NCBI GenBank assembly: GCA_004194705.1
Contig: SADC01000939.1
Coordinates: 106,235-170,234 of the forward strand
DNA length: 64,000 bases
Direction: 5' to 3'
From: Ditylenchus dipsaci
Lineage: Eukaryota > Nematoda > Chromadorea > Rhabditida > Anguinidae
Shown here: one piece after another, positions 12,415 to 24,169 of the stretch
Position numbering within the stretch: the stretch's first letter is position 1
Layout: every line of letters starts with the position of its first letter
Position numbers and translations under genes: made by a program
The notes under the pieces: generated by a model
What the model was told of the DNA's origin: nothing
The model's database searches: none
What the model saw: the letters and a program-made list of their open reading frames with translations, nothing else

Positions 12415-13110
12415 CAATATTCAAGCCAAAACAATTTGACCTCAAAACCATACCAAAAAACCAGCGCCTTTTTGACGAAAATTCAGGTAGTTATGGCTTG
12501 GTTTCGTAATTTTCTCAAAATTTATACGACATTCTCAGAAAATAAAAAAATCACGTGATAGAGTATGAAAACTACATGAGATACCACTATAAGGTCACAA
12601 CATTACCGTGTTTTCTTTCTTTCTGAGAGGTTTGAAGGAGTGGCCTGATAACTTGGTCATGGACCATGGACGATTGTGGTTTGATTTTAGTGAGCCTGAA
12701 CATTACACAATTGTTTTAAAATTCTCAGAACGTTAGCAAAAAAAGATTACTTAAAGTCTTGGCTACCGTTTGTTATATAATTTGCACGAATGTCGGGTTC
12801 GAAAATGCTGATTCCAACCCTATTGTAATAAAACCAGAATCGTACACCCGTGAGCAGGCTACCAGCCTACTTCTTCAATCCGATGTAAAACACAACAAAG
12901 ATGTAAAACACAGTATCACTTGTGATGTGAAAGTCGTATCTGATGCAGGTTTTCATGCTCTATCACGTGATTTTTTCATTTTTTGAAAATCTTCTGTAAA
13001 ATTTTTAAAAATTACGAAACCATGCTATAACCACCTGAATTTCGTCCAAAATCCCTGGTTTTTCGGTATGGTTTTGAGGTCAAATTGTTTTGGCTTGAAT
13101 GTGATATTTG
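12415..13110. repeat. Inverted-repeat element with about 150-bp arms
   Basis: Left arm 12415-12575 (AAGCCAAAACAATTTGACC, ATCACGTGAT near its inner end) matches the reverse complement of right arm 12950-13110 (ATCACGTGAT first, GGTCAAATTGTTTTGGCTT at the end). The roughly 375-bp spacer has one fairly protein-like plus frame (12759-12986, including PESYTREQATSLLLQ) that I cannot assign. It may be a transposase scrap or chance. Confidence 0.65.
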
Positions 13111-14052
13111 TGATATTTGCTTCTTGTCTTGTGAGTCTTTGCACTGCGTCTGTTGCATTTTTCCAGCTGATCATTTTGGTGCATTGCACTCTCAATTTTT
13201 TTGAGAAAACTCGGCCAGGAATATTCCAAACACAGTATCCTTCAAATTCTAATACTGGGAAAACAGCTGGTTTTACCTTTTATGCTGTAATTTCTGAGTG
13301 ACCTTTGTCGAATTTATCTGTTGATTTTTGCTCATCTCGTAGCTCTTGAATTTCTCTACAAGTATTGACCAAGCATCAAGCAGTTTTACACAGCTATGAC
13401 GTGCTCTTAAGCGGCCTTAGGTGGAAATTTGACATGTCAGAAAATGGTGGTTTTGCGAGTTGGACGCTAGTTGCCCCGTTTTTTGCAAACATATTGAAGC
13501 TCACATAAATGCGTTCAAAAGAAAAAACTGCAGCGGTCATTTTGATATATCACAATCCGGGATGTGGTCTACAGAAGAGTGGTTTTCACCTCTCGGGAGA
13601 TTTCCCGGTTTTATTGAAATGGTCACCCACTTCAAACCGGTTATTGGGTCACTTCATGTCATACCAAAACCCATACTCCTACATACGAAATGATCTACGT
13701 GATCGTTCGCTTGTCCCGGTCAGCCGTTCTCGTGTTAAACATCAAACGTTTTAGGACTTGACCGTATCAGGAAGCGCAGAGACTGCACATCATTTTGATA
13801 CCAAAACAAGGTAGCCAGTGATAAGAGAAAGTAGCGAAATGATCAACAAAATGGTTGCTACCTAGACTTTTTCCGCGTTATTTCAAATTCGCGCCTCTCA
13901 TAACGTTATGTATTTTCGTCGTTTTACGAATATGAGGTTATCTCCTCCATCTAAGCAATCTCCGTGGAGCAGGATTCTGAACTGCAACCAAAATATACAA
14001 TCAAAAACTAAAACAACCCAAAGCTGTCCGATTTCATACAATCGACCCTGAA
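13111..14052. other. Unassigned sequence, no gene seen
   Basis: Moderate GC, no clear exon-intron structure. Several short open frames overlap on both strands without family resemblance. It could be the rest of a decayed element around 12415. Confidence 0.35.
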
Positions 14053-14510
14053 GGTTCCATGGACATACTTGCACGATCCCCAAAAAAAAAAAAGTGCCGC
14101 CGCCGGGGTTTTCGAAAATGAGCGCCACCGCCGGCAATTTCAAAATTTTGCCGCCGGCGCTTTGAAGCTGCCAATTTTTCCCGGCGGGCCGCCGGCGGAA
14201 GGTGAAAAAGTATATTATATTTGATAAAAATTCTCTTGCAATAGGAACATTATATTTTAAACACCTTGCTATCCTTTTTACACATGCTTAAACCAGTTAT
14301 TGTTCCTAATAAAAATCAAAATTTTTTCAAAAAGGTGTAATTAATGTGTATAAAAAGCAGGTCTATAAAATTGAGTGCCGCCGCCTACGCCGCCGCCGGT
14401 ACTTTGAAAATTTCTCCGCCTCCGCCGGCGCTCCAAAATAGCAAACTTTACCCGGCGGAAGGCGGTCGCCGTCGCTCCACCGGCGGCCGTGCAAGTATGT
14501 CCATGGAAAG
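14053..14510. repeat. Foldback element with GC-rich GCCGCCGGCG interior
   Basis: The ends are TTCCATGGACATACTTGCAC and its inverted partner at the right (GTGCAAGTATGTCCATGGAA). Inside each end are many GCCGCCGGCG-type runs, with an AT-rich centre. It resembles the element at 38033-38748, which has TTGCAC-bearing ends and a GGCGCCGGCG interior. Confidence 0.7.
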
Positions 14511-14929
14511 AGCACTTTTTGAGACAATTTTTTTTCTCCTATCTTGTTTAGCGTAAAGTTCTGAACAAAACATTCGCATTAGTATTAACAGTTTCTTAAG
14601 TGTTATGGAAAAGGAAACACACACGGGTTGAACTCTAATTGTCCATTGCTGAGAAATAAAATAGGAATTATATTCGCTTCTCAAAAAATGAAATTTAAAA
14701 GGTGACAACTTGAACTTTGAGAGGTATCACTATATTGAGCATAAGTGTGGTAAAATATTTTTCGAAAATTCACAGGGAACAAAGGCAATTTTGGTCTATT
14801 TTTACATGTTTCTCAAGCATCTAGGTTGGAATTTTTATTTCTATTCGCCTGAAATATTTAAGTTTCATATAGTAAATCGACCATGCTCTACAAGATAGCG
14901 TTGTCAGAATTTTTCAATCGAATCGTATA

Positions 14930-15017
14930 CAGTCAACTCCCTCCATAGTGCACACCCAAGGGACCGGCGCTAGGTGTGCACTATGGCGGGGGTGTATACT
15001 ATGGATGGAGTTGATTG
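14930..15017. mobile_element. 88-bp pogo-like MITE
   Basis: The CAGTCAACTCCCTCCATAG end is matched inverted (CTATGGATGGAGTTGATTG). TA duplications lie at 14928-14929 and 15018-15019. The interior is essentially one hairpin. Confidence 0.72.
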
Positions 15018-15138
15018 TAGTTCGATATGTAGAATGTGGAAATTATCTGTTTTGTTTTCGAGGTGGGTTTGCATTATTATACGGATCAAACATTTTACGA
15101 ATATTCGTTATCGCTACTATTTATGATGTATAATATTA

Positions 15139-15300
15139 GGTTGTCCGGAAGGTGCTTCCGTTTTTAAAAGAAATTGTTGTGGCATATAAAAACATAATGT
15201 TACAAAGAGTTGTTTTCAAAAAGAAAATGCGTGAACTTTGTGGACAACGAATTTTTGATGTGGTGTTGCAAGGAATAAATATACACTGGCTGCAGTAAAT
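15139..15300 (+). mobile_element. mariner-like 5' end fragment
   Basis: TTAGGTTGTCCGGAAGGTG followed by CTTCCGTTTTTAAAAG is the form of a mariner terminal repeat, and the following 100 bases resemble a mariner 5' UTR. No partner end or transposase frame is visible nearby, so it is a solo fragment. Confidence 0.5.
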
Positions 15301-15355
15301 AACTGACGAAAATTAAAAATATAGCGACGAGTTCTTGCATTTTGAAACGGGTGTG

Positions 15356-16735
15356 TTTAATTCTGCCCCTAATCTGTGAAAAATGCCCCCTAATCTGTGA
15401 AAAATGCCCTAATCTGTGAAAATGCCCCTAATCTGTGAAAAAATGCCCCCTAATCTGTGAAAAATGCCCCCTAATTCGAATTGGGAGGGGGCCGTCTCGT
15501 ATTCGCGTTTCTCGTGTTTGACAAAACTCGTATTCGCAGAATTTAAATTCGTGCTCTTGGCGTTGTTATTTTGGCCCATTTTCGAAGTTTACTTTTTGGT
15601 AAGTCACCACTCATTTTGTAGCCAGTAAGATAAGCTACAGAATGAGTGGTAACTTACCAAAGAGTGAAATTCAAAAGTTGCCGAAATAACAATGCCAAAA
15701 ACACAACTTCAAATTCTGCGAATACGGTTTTTGTCAAATACGAGAAACGCGAATACGAAACGGCCCTCTCCCTTCGAATTGCCCCCTAATTACTGAAAAA
15801 TGCCCCTAATTTCTGAAAAATGCCCCCTAATTTTTTTTCTCGTCGTTTTTAGTCAAAACTTCGCGGGAATTCAAATTTTCTAGTCAGAAAATAACTTGGA
15901 TTGGTCAGAATCCCACGCGGAATGGCCAGAAGTCCCTAAAATTGGTTTTTTGGGAGTTTACTAAATAGGGGGGGGGGGTGTTTACTTTTTGCGAAAAATC
16001 GATTGAGCTGATCAGATTTCGTCCGATGGGCTTAATCGCTCAGAATTCCAGGCTTACGGTGGTTTTTAAATTTTAGTCTGAACCAACCAAACCAAGTGGT
16101 CGTCCACTTGGATCAAAATTTTTTTACGTTTTTCATGGTCCAAAACCTGTTTTTAGATCAACTCGGGCATGCTGAAGATGGTTTGACAGTAGTAAAATGC
16201 CGTTTTCTCGAGTACTTTTGAGTTTTGAGGAATAATTGATTTTGGTGAAATCATTTATTTGCCAAAACTCAAAAATGCCCGAGTTAATCTAGAAAACAGG
16301 TTTTGACCACGAAAAACGTAAAAATTTTTTTGATCCAAGTGGACGACCCCTTGGTTTGGTTGGTTCAGACTAAAAAATTTAAAAACCACCGTAAGCCTGG
16401 AATTCTGAGCAATTAAGCCCATCGGACCCGAAATCTGATCCGCTCAATCGATTTTTCACAAAAGTATACCCCCCCTTTATTAAACCCTAAAAAAAACCAA
16501 CTTTCAGGCGCTTCTGGCCATTCCGCGGTGGGATTCTGACCAATCCAAGTTATTTTCTGACTAGAAATTTGAATTCCCGCAAAATTTTGACTAAAAATGA
16601 CGAAAAAAAATTAGGGGCATTTTTCAGTAATTAGGGGGCATTTTTCAGTAATTAGGGGCAATTCAAATTAGGGGCATTTTTCCCAAATTAGGGGCATTTT
16701 TCACAGATTAGGGGCAGAATTAAATATTACCCTTT
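15356..16735. repeat. 1.4-kb nested palindrome with tandem AATGCCCCTAATCTGTG ends
   Basis: The left edge has about five tandem GAAAAATGCCCCTAATCTGT units and the right edge carries the same units inverted. A second palindrome (15476-15780, CGAATTGGGAGGG to CCCTTCGAATT, with CGTATTCGCG inside) is nested in the left part. The remainder forms paired arms: CCAAGTGGACGACC near 16100 and 16345, and GGAATTCTGAGC/GCTCAGAATTCC. No coding content. Confidence 0.8.
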
Positions 16736-16796
16736 GAAACTGGTGATATTGGTTTGTATAAAAACAGCATTTCATGTTTGATATAATATTGTTATG

Positions 16797-17206
16797 GCTC
16801 AAATTGAATTGCAGCGGTAAAACTGTGAATTTCAACGGTAAATTAATTTTTTTCAACGGTATTTTTCAAATTTTCCATAAAACAATGAAATCCAACGGTA
16901 AATTTGTGAAATTCAGCGGTAAATTTATCGTAATGTCAACTTTACAGTCCTTTGCCTCATAGAAATGAGCCTTTGACCGACTTGAGATTGCATCTGAAAT
17001 AGTGCTAAAGTTATTCTGCCTGAACAATTCACAAACATTGATATACAAATAAGGCAACGGACTGTAAAGTTGACATTACGATAAATTTACCGCTGAATTT
17101 CACAAATTTACCGTTGGATTTCATTGTTTTATGGCAAATTTGAAATACCGTTGAAAAAAATTAATTTACCGTTGAAATTCACAGTTTTACCGCTGCAATT
17201 CACTTA
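16797..17206. repeat. 410-bp palindromic element
   Basis: Arms of about 150 bp: GAATTGCAGCGGTAAAACTG at left and CAGTTTTACCGCTGCAATTC at right. Several internal AACGGTAAATT motifs alternate. The centre is about 100 bp of unique sequence. The stem would be nearly perfect. Confidence 0.82.
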
Positions 17207-17765
17207 CAGCCTATTGTTATGAATTTTAAGTGAAATATAGGGCTCTTGTAGATTATCCCGAGCCTTTTTTTTTGAAATCCTTAAGATCTTCTCGAATCGA
17301 TTTTTTAACACTTTCTAAAATCTTTTCTATAGTCCCAAAATTATGAAGTAACGCACGTTTGACCCTGTCTTAATGTGTTGGTGTGTAGCCTGCACTCCAA
17401 GCCTAGGTGTGAAAAAAATAAGTTTATTCTCTAATACAGGTTTACGATCTCAAAATTTTGAAAATAAGGACATTTGCTTAAAATAAAGACATTTTAGGGT
17501 ATTTTAGCAAGAATATGTTATTTTATCTAGTGTTTGCTGCTGTTTGCGCTAAAAGTAAGATTTTGACGTAAAATTTCGAAAAATCATAGGATTTGGGCTG
17601 TAAAATAAGGACAAATCCAGTGTGGGGAATACAGTTAATTTTAACTGGATTTTGAAAATTAGTTAAAAATAACTAATTTGAAAAAATAGTTAATTTTAAC
17701 TGATTTTAAATTTTAGTTAAAACTAACTGAAACTCAAATCCAGTTAAAAATAGTTAAATCTTGAC

Positions 17766-18455
17766 CCTACTAGCGAATACCCCCCCCCCCAACAAATTTT
17801 TTTCAAAATCAGGTTTTAACCATTTCTAAGTAATTCTTATGCGCTAAAACGATAAAAAAGTTGTTTTCCGACGTTTTCTGACTAAAAAAGTCGATTTTTT
17901 TGAAAAAAAAAATTTTGGCCAAAATCGGACATTTTCGGGGTTTTTACCGCATTTGGTCACTGGAGCTGGGCAAAAAGAGCCTATATATGCATTTTATGGT
18001 CAAGAGTCTTCTCGGAATCATGTCTAAGGTAAGTGAGTGCGCGCATCTCTAACTCTCAAGCCCCTGCGCCCCCTTCGGGGGCGCAGGAGGCTTGGGGGCT
18101 TGGAGTTGAGATGCGCACACACACATACCTTAGACACAAATCACTCGAAGTGACTCTGGATGCATGAAAAAGCATGCATACCAGAGTTTCTTTATGCGTA
18201 GGCCCCAGTTAACAAAACTATGTTCAAAATCCCATCTTCAGGACTCTAGGTACCATTTTCAGGTGGTTTACCTTGGTCCCCAAGGCAAAAAGTCAAATTT
18301 TGGTCAAATTTTTTTTTCTTAAATCAACTTTTTAGGTCAGAAAATGCCTGAAAACACCTTTTTTATCGTTTTTAGCGCATAAGAATTACTTAGAAATGGT
18401 TTAAAACCTGATTTTGAAAAAAAATTTGTTGGGGGGGGGGGGGTATTCGCTAGTA
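17766..18455. repeat. Nested element with CTAGCGAATACCCCCC ends and a central GC hairpin
   Basis: The ends CTAGCGAATACCCCCCC and GGGGGGGTATTCGCTAG are inverted. The arms include CGATAAAAAAG and CTAAGTAATTCTTATGCGC. The centre (18023-18134) is a very stable hairpin around CTGCGCCCCCTTCGGGGGCG. The same family recurs at 50700-51385 and, partly, at 47990-48150. Confidence 0.78.
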
Positions 18456-18654
18456 GCGCCAAATTCTTTATCTTTTCGCTTCCTTTGTCTTTTTTGGTAC
18501 TTTTCGGTGTTTTTAGTGCTTTTATCGTGCTTCTCATGGTCCAAACTTCCAGGATGACTAGTTACAGTCATAAAAAAGAAAAAAATTTTTGCCTCGTCCC
18601 AGACTCGAACTCGAGCAAAAGTTTTTTTTTGGCCGCCTTCACGACAGTATACCA

Positions 18655-18775
18655 AGTGCACCCCCCCCTCGAGTGCACCCCCCTCTAAGTGCACCCCCCC
18701 CCCCAAGTGCACCCCCTACCAAGGGGGGGGGGTGTACTTAGGGGGGGGTGCACTTAGAGGGGGTGCACTGGGTCA
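18655..18775. repeat. GTGCACCCCC tandem/inverted array
   Basis: Four AGTGCACCCCCC-type units are followed by their inverted versions (GGGGGGTGCACTTAG), making a C-rich to G-rich palindrome. It marks the centre of the third nested foldback. Confidence 0.75.
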
Positions 18776-19588
18776 TTTTCACATATTTGGAATTATGGAT
18801 TTATTTTGCAATATATTAAGCAATTTCCTGTTTGTACAACTGTCTCAAGTGAATAAGTATTGCTGGAGTTAATGGATGCAAGCACACTAAAGCGAGAAAA
18901 TAAATCCATGTTAATATATGTTATCGGTCTGGTCTCAATCAGCGATGAGTCTCTATGCCTAGTGGTGAAGGGCGGCCAAAAAAAATTTGGCTCGAGTTCG
19001 AGTCTGGGACGAGGCAAAAATTTTTTTCTTTTTTTATGACTGTAACTAGTCATCCTGGAAGTTTTGGACCATGAGAGCACGATAAAAGCACTAAAAACAC
19101 GAAAAGTACCAAAAAAGACAAAGGAAGCAAAAGATAAAGAATTTTAACTATTTTTAACTGGATTTCAGTTTCAGTTAGTTTTAACTAAAATTTAAAATCA
19201 GTTAAAATTAACTATTTTTCAAATTAGTTATTTTTTAACTAATTTTTCAAAATCCAGTTAAAATTAACTGTATTCCCCACACTGCAAATCTTATAAATAA
19301 GACAGATCGTAACCCTGCGTTAATATAAGCCTTCTCTGAAGAGGGATTGATAAATACAAGCCTTGGATTCTATTAGATTTCTTCTTTTCTGAATTTAGGC
19401 ATGCCTACTAAAAAAATGGGCTCTGCTGCTATCATAAACAGGCATAAGAGTCCGTTAATTGCTTGGTCTGCATGATATATTGAGTGGCACTCATGTATCA
19501 ACTTTTAGGCTCAGAAAACCGGTTATGTGCTGCTACAGAGACACTATGCGTCCTCATCCGCCTGCTAACTGAAACATTATACTGTAAA

Positions 19589-19840
19589 TGTTCTAATAGA
19601 GCCTCCCCCCCTTTCCTAATAGAGTCCCCCTGTTGACTTTGAGGGTCTCCATCTCAGAGCAGAGACAACACTTTCCAAAGATGTTTATTGCATTTTCTTA
19701 ACTTTTGCGAGTTCTACCGATTCTTTTTTTTGAATATTCGGTGAGCTCGACACCGACCTCTATTTATGCTATTTTGTTCCTGGTGGCATTCATCATCTGC
19801 TTGCCGATTTTGGGTGGATCGAAAAATAGATCCCCCGGGG
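19589..19840. repeat. Dispersed repeat (AATAGAGCC family), copy 2
   Basis: It shares CTTTGAGGGTCTCCATCTC, the TGTTTATTGCATTTTCTTAA stretch and GCGAGTTCTACCGATTC with copies at 10272 and 37513. The right end degenerates into a G-run at 19834-19848. Confidence 0.62.
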
Positions 19841-20097
19841 GGGGGGCGGTTGGCTGAATGGACTGCCCTGCGATCGGATACAAATTGTGATCGGATACAG
19901 CGATCGGATACAATTGCGATCGGATACAGCGATCGGATAAAAAATTAAAAAATATATTTGTTCTTACATCCCAGCTTACGACTAGATTTATCCAACGATG
20001 AAAACAATGAAACAATTAAGAGTAACGGGAAGAAACGACAATAATTTATAACTGGACCAACAAACAAAAAAGAAACATTCAATATAGGTTAATAAAT

Positions 20098-20252
20098 GGC
20101 ACCCGACATTTAGCATAATTTGTGCAACTTGTCCGCAGACATTTAGCATAATTCTTCGGTATGATTCGGTTGTTTTGCCCGAATCATACCGAAAAATTAT
20201 TGCAAAATGTCCGCGGACAAATTGCACAAATTATGCTAAATGTCCGGTTGCC
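20098..20252. repeat. 155-bp palindrome
   Basis: The arms GGCACCCGACATTTAGCATA and TATGCTAAATGTCCGGTTGC pair, and the centre is CGGTATGATTCGG/CCGAATCATACCG. Nested between the GATCGGATACA arrays. Confidence 0.75.
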
Positions 20253-20429
20253 TAATAAATATAGTTTAATAATATTAGCGGGTCTTCTAGGATATTACTT
20301 TCCACAACTTCAGGATTTCCCGGCAGTGCCTCTGCATTTGGTTCAAATTCAACATGAGCCATCTGATAAATGAGAACAATTTCATGGAAATCATATTAAA
20401 ATACGAACAAAAGAAGCAACAACAAATGA

Positions 20430-20680
20430 GCTTAAAGGCCATTGCCGTCTCGACAACGGTTGTCCCCGCCCAATTCAAATTTTTTTCTGAATCATTGAAC
20501 TTCTGTACTGATTTTCAACTTGGTTTCTATCACAACTATACCTAAAATTAAATTCTAAGCCTTGTTTTGTTAGAAACCAAGATAAAAAAATCCGTGCAGA
20601 AGTTGAATGATCAGGCAAAAAAATTTTGAATTGGCAGGGACAATTCAAAAACAGGTGGCAATGGCCTTTTAAAAAAGAGA
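20430..20680. repeat. Foldback element of the GGACCATGGTTTT superfamily
   Basis: Ends AAGGCCATTGCCGTC and AATGGCCTTT. Inside, CCCAATTCAAATTTTTTTC and GAATTGGCAGGGACAA are paired, with TTGGTTTCTA/TAGAAACCAA further in. The sequence order matches the element at 26285-26525, so both belong to one family. Confidence 0.68.
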
Positions 20681-20764
20681 GCTCACGTAAATGCAAACAA
20701 ATAATATGAGAGCTTTTTGATCAAGGAAAATCGAGTAAAAAAGAGTTGTGATACAAAATTATTA

Positions 20765-20947
20765 CAGTCGACTCTCTCGTTAACAAACCCGAAGGACCGC
20801 ACGTATTACTTCATTGATGAGAGAGTTCGTTAACAAAAGAGTTCGTTAACGACCAAACCAACCAAGTTAAACCAAAAAGTCTTGGCCGAAAGTTCGTTAA
20901 CGAGAGTAATTTGCTAACGAGAGATTCGTTAACGAGAGAGTCAACTG
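20765..20947. mobile_element. pogo-like MITE
   Basis: CAGTCGACTCTCTCGTTAAC at left and GTTAACGAGAGAGTCAACTG at right. TA duplications lie at 20763-20764 and 20948-20949. The interior contains extra GTTCGTTAACGA repeats. Confidence 0.75.
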
Positions 20948-21060
20948 TAATCGCTGTATCCGATCGTTGCATCCGATCGCAATTGTATCCGATCGCTGTA
21001 TCCGATCGCAATTGTATCCGATCGCTGTATCCGATCACAATTTGTATCCGATCGCTGTTA

Positions 21061-22370
21061 TACCGGCTGAATGAGCTGAAAATCCTGATGGGGACTTATC
21101 AGGATAAAACTTACAATTTGGGCTTTAGTTGAAGTGATCCATCTTTTATAGGTTGTTACTGTGGCGTTCATCATCTGCTTGCCAACAGACGGACGATGAG
21201 CGGGTTGTTTTCTAAATTTCTTGTTCTGTAGACAGATTTGACAAATCAGTATTTAGTGAAGCCTCCTCAGCCAATATGTGGGGAAAAAAATTAGACTTGA
21301 AATAGCTGCGCCAGCTGGAAGCAATGCTCAGCACAAGTTTGTTCAGTTCTTTTGGACTAATTTCATTAATAATTTACCCTTAATATCTGAAAGTCGTGAG
21401 GTATCTTCGAGTATTGTTAAGGTATGGTTTTGAATGGTAGGCTCACACTTCATTTCGCGACATTTCATTCGCAGCTTTTATTGGGTCCGAAAGGGATTTT
21501 TTTTTAAACTATTTTAGTCAAGATTGTTTTAACGCTTTTAAACCCTTTTCCTTCAACTTCTATGTCTATTTTATGGAAAAATGACTAAAATGCAAGTTTT
21601 CCTAATTTTTTGGAATTTAGTGATTTTTTCAAAAAATTGATTTTTTCGAAAAGCCATATCTCAACATTGGGATCTTCAAAAAAGATTTTGTAACATAGGT
21701 TTTGTAGCTCTTGAGCTGCGCTACAATATGAGGCTAAGAATTTATCGTAACCTTTGAAGTTTTATTTAAATTTTTATCAGTTATAGTAACGAGTACGTAT
21801 TCAAATACGGGTTATAGCGCATCTGAGTACGACTGTGTATGTGGCCGGCGTTCGGCATAACAACTCCTTACAAAAAAGTGTTTGAAGCTTTTTGTGTGTT
21901 TTACGTGTAAAGTGTCAAAAAAATCAAAGCTACCGTAAAACCTCTATAAATCAGGCCCCTAGAAGATAGTTGAAAAATAATCCGGCCCTTCCAAAGAGGT
22001 TTAAACTTTCGACAATAAATTTTAGTTCTACTCTTATTTTATTACTCTCCTAAAAAATAATTGCACGAAGGAAAAAAATTGCGAACGTGTAATCTAATTA
22101 TTAAGTGTATAAACCAAAATAAAGCTTTTTATTGTCGTAGGTAGCAACTCGTAACCGTGCAGTATGAAAGAACGTTCTTTGCTCATGTTAACAATAAGTC
22201 ATAGCCTGGAAAGAAATATGATAACTAAGTTCATGATTAATAAAATAAATATTTTTTTCTTAGCTATCAAAATGGTCAGAAAACAGTCAAAAATTAACAA
22301 AAACATCAAAAGTTTACCATAATAAAGCTTTTTATTGCAATCCTAGATGTTACTGCGAGTAATCATACAG
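21061..22370. other. AT-rich intergenic sequence
   Basis: No exons recognised. TTCATCATCTGCTTGCC near 21160 repeats a stretch at about 19785 in the same orientation, hinting that the whole 19.8-21.2 kb block is one composite insertion. Confidence 0.4.
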
Positions 22371-22373
22371 TAA

Positions 22374-22705
22374 TTATGTCTTCAAATTCTTTTGAAGAAC
22401 AAAAGGCAGTCCAGCCAGGGAGTCAAAGATGTAATGGCACAAGTCATTATTAATTTCTTGAACAAACACGACATTGTTGTCGAAAGTGTCAAAGTGTTGT
22501 GCATTGTCTTTTAGAAAGTAGCCAGTCCTTTTATTTCCATACAATTTGTGTCTTTAACTTTAAATGTCTTGAAAATAGTTTTGTTTGAAAGGGACGGAGC
22601 TTGAATAGGACTAAACATTTGCCTGCCAACCAGAAATTTCGCGCAGACTGAAGAAATAGCTGATTTAACATTCTCAGCCGTCTCTTTACCTCGATAATAG
22701 TGCAA
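22374..22705 (-). CDS. 3' portion of an unrecognised gene
   Basis: The minus strand reads as ordinary protein in two adjacent frames. Upstream is AKFLVGRQMFSPIQAPSLSN; downstream is LKDNAQHFDTFDNNVVF..NLKT, then TAA at 22374-22376. The frames join around 22530 if one base is lost or gained, near GGAAATAAAAGGAC. An AATAAA polyadenylation signal (minus) lies at 22331-22336, about 40 bases past the stop, which supports a genuine 3' end. Possible splice acceptors occur upstream (TTCTTCAG before TCTGCGCG). No family resemblance found; 5' exons not located. Alternative: a decayed transposon exon. Confidence 0.45.
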
Positions 22706-22814
22706 AGAATTTTATAAATTGGAGAAAACGATTATGCTCCTGCGCATATTTTTTTGAAAAAAGTTAACGGGTTTGAAATTTTCTTCTTTTGAATTTCATT
22801 GGGTTTGGAATAAA

Positions 22815-23185
22815 TACCTTAAAGGACATTGTCTCTTCGTTATCAGGGCAATTTCAAAGGTTTGAATAAGCGGGGACCACATAGATTTGCCAAAAAAATT
22901 CGATTATTTTTTTGTTTGCATTTTAAATTTTAAACGTTATGTTCTATTCGATTATAGAGTGATATCGAATCTCTATATCACTCACATTACGCCAGTGACA
23001 GTTGTGGAGCAGCGAATGTCGGATAAGTTGTCCGATTTGACAATATTGGGCTCGACTAGTTAATAGTTCCAAATTTGAACAAACGCAAACAAACACAAAT
23101 CGAAATTATTATTAACCAAATGTGTGTGGTCCCTCGCGCATTCAAACCTTTCGAATTGTCATGATAAGGGAGAGACAGGGTCCTT
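22815..23185. repeat. Foldback element with AAAGGACATTGTCTC end
   Basis: The left end AAAGGACATTGTCTCTTCG pairs with a similar inverted end (GAGACAGGGTCCTT), then AATTTCAAAGGTTTGAAT with ATTCAAACCTTTCGAATT, and GGGGACCACA with TGTGGTCCCT. The interior has a second inverted stretch (TAGAGTGATATCGAATCTCT). Confidence 0.72.
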
Positions 23186-23599
23186 CAAGTTCATTATTTT
23201 TAAGGGGTTCGACAGTGTATACACAAACCTTACTGCAAATATATTAGCTTCAGAATGTTTTTTATCTCCTACTTTTGCCGTTAAATGAATTTCTTGCCTT
23301 TTTGCCTTTGACCTATAGATTTCATAATTCGAATTCCGTTTTTGATATTGTGTTTTGGACTCAATTTTGATTAGAAAATCTCCTGAATTGTGTCTGATTT
23401 ATGTTTTTGAGTTCACGGAGCTAATTATTACAGAACACTTATTTCCTCTAATAACACCACAAGGTCTTATTTTTTCATCGCCGAAAATCTCGAAAATTTT
23501 GGGTCGATCTCGAGATTTTAGCTTAAAGATCGAATGATCTCAGCCTAAAGGTCGAGAAAGTGGGGCTGGTAGCATTAGTAAGAGTTAGGTACTAGTTCG

Positions 23600-23960
23600 G
23601 TTCACACCCCCACTTTATTTTTTGATTTTTTGCTATTTTTGTTTGCGGAAACACAATTTATTTATTCACATACATATAATTCAACAATTCGAGACCATAA
23701 ATAGAATATAATATCATTGCCTTTAATTAGTGACTTCATACTCAAACGATTGAATTAACATAAAAAAAATTCAAGAGGAGGCATGAGAAAGAATTCGGAA
23801 CTCATTGTTCATTTTTCGCAGTTACGTATCCGATTTTGTTTGGCGCCGTAAGTTTAGGGACAATGATATTTTGTTCTATTTATGGTCTCAAACTGTTAAA
23901 TTATGTGTATGTGAATAAATGAATTTTATTTCCGCAAACAAGTAAACCGAACTAAACCCA
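23600..23960. repeat. MITE-like inverted repeat element
   Basis: Ends AGTTCGGTTCAC and GTAAACCGAACT. Inner arms TTATTCACATACATATAATT and TTATGTGTATGTGAATAA pair. Non-coding. Confidence 0.68.
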
Positions 23961-24169
23961 AGATATAAAAACAGCAATGCAAAATATGTTTGCTGCTCCG
24001 AGATATATTTTTTTTTAATTTGCGGTGGTGGCTAATTAGAAGAAATACGGTAAGTCAAGTCTCGACTAAGTGTATATTTGGGCACAATTTACTTTATATT
24101 TTACTACTTCTTTTGTTATTTTCAAAAATTAATAAAGCAAAAATCAAAAAATATATTTCTCACTGATTT

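Larger units (their letters stand above)
17619..19285. repeat. 1.67-kb foldback element containing nested foldbacks
   Basis: The outer ends AGTGTGGGGAATACAGTTAA and TTAACTGTATTCCCCACACT are exact reverse complements, followed by repeated AACTAATTTTTC/GAAAAATTAGTT blocks. Inside sit a second element with its own inverted ends (17766-18455) and a third inverted pair (18490-18625 with 18985-19135, sharing GCCTCGTCCCAGACTCGAA). This is insertion into insertion. No transposase is seen. Confidence 0.82.
19865..21060. repeat. Inverted arrays of GCGATCGGATACA bounding nested foldbacks
   Basis: Left array (19865-19942): repeated GATCGGATACA with GCGATCGGATACA spacing. Right array (20950-21055): the same unit inverted (TGTATCCGATCGC). 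Between them lie a 155-bp palindrome, a second foldback and a pogo-like MITE. The CGATCG core occurs in every unit. Confidence 0.72.

Noticed and set aside
15360..15480. Regular short repeats that could suggest a CRISPR-like array
   Set aside because: The units are directly adjacent AATGCCCCTAATCTGTGA copies without unique spacers, they return inverted at 16600-16735, and the genome is eukaryotic.
18000..18140. Possible spliced-leader RNA gene (CTAAG|GTAAGTG donor followed by a GC stem-loop)
   Set aside because: The stretch is the centre of a palindromic element; both strands carry the same sequence, there is no Sm-site-like motif in a fitting position, and the copies lie inside transposon arms.
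18940..19020. tRNA-like A and B boxes (TAGTGGTGAAGGGC, GAGTTCGAGTCTGG)
   Set aside because: No acceptor stem or anticodon arm can be folded and the A-B distance is too short. At most it is a tRNA-derived relic within the foldback.
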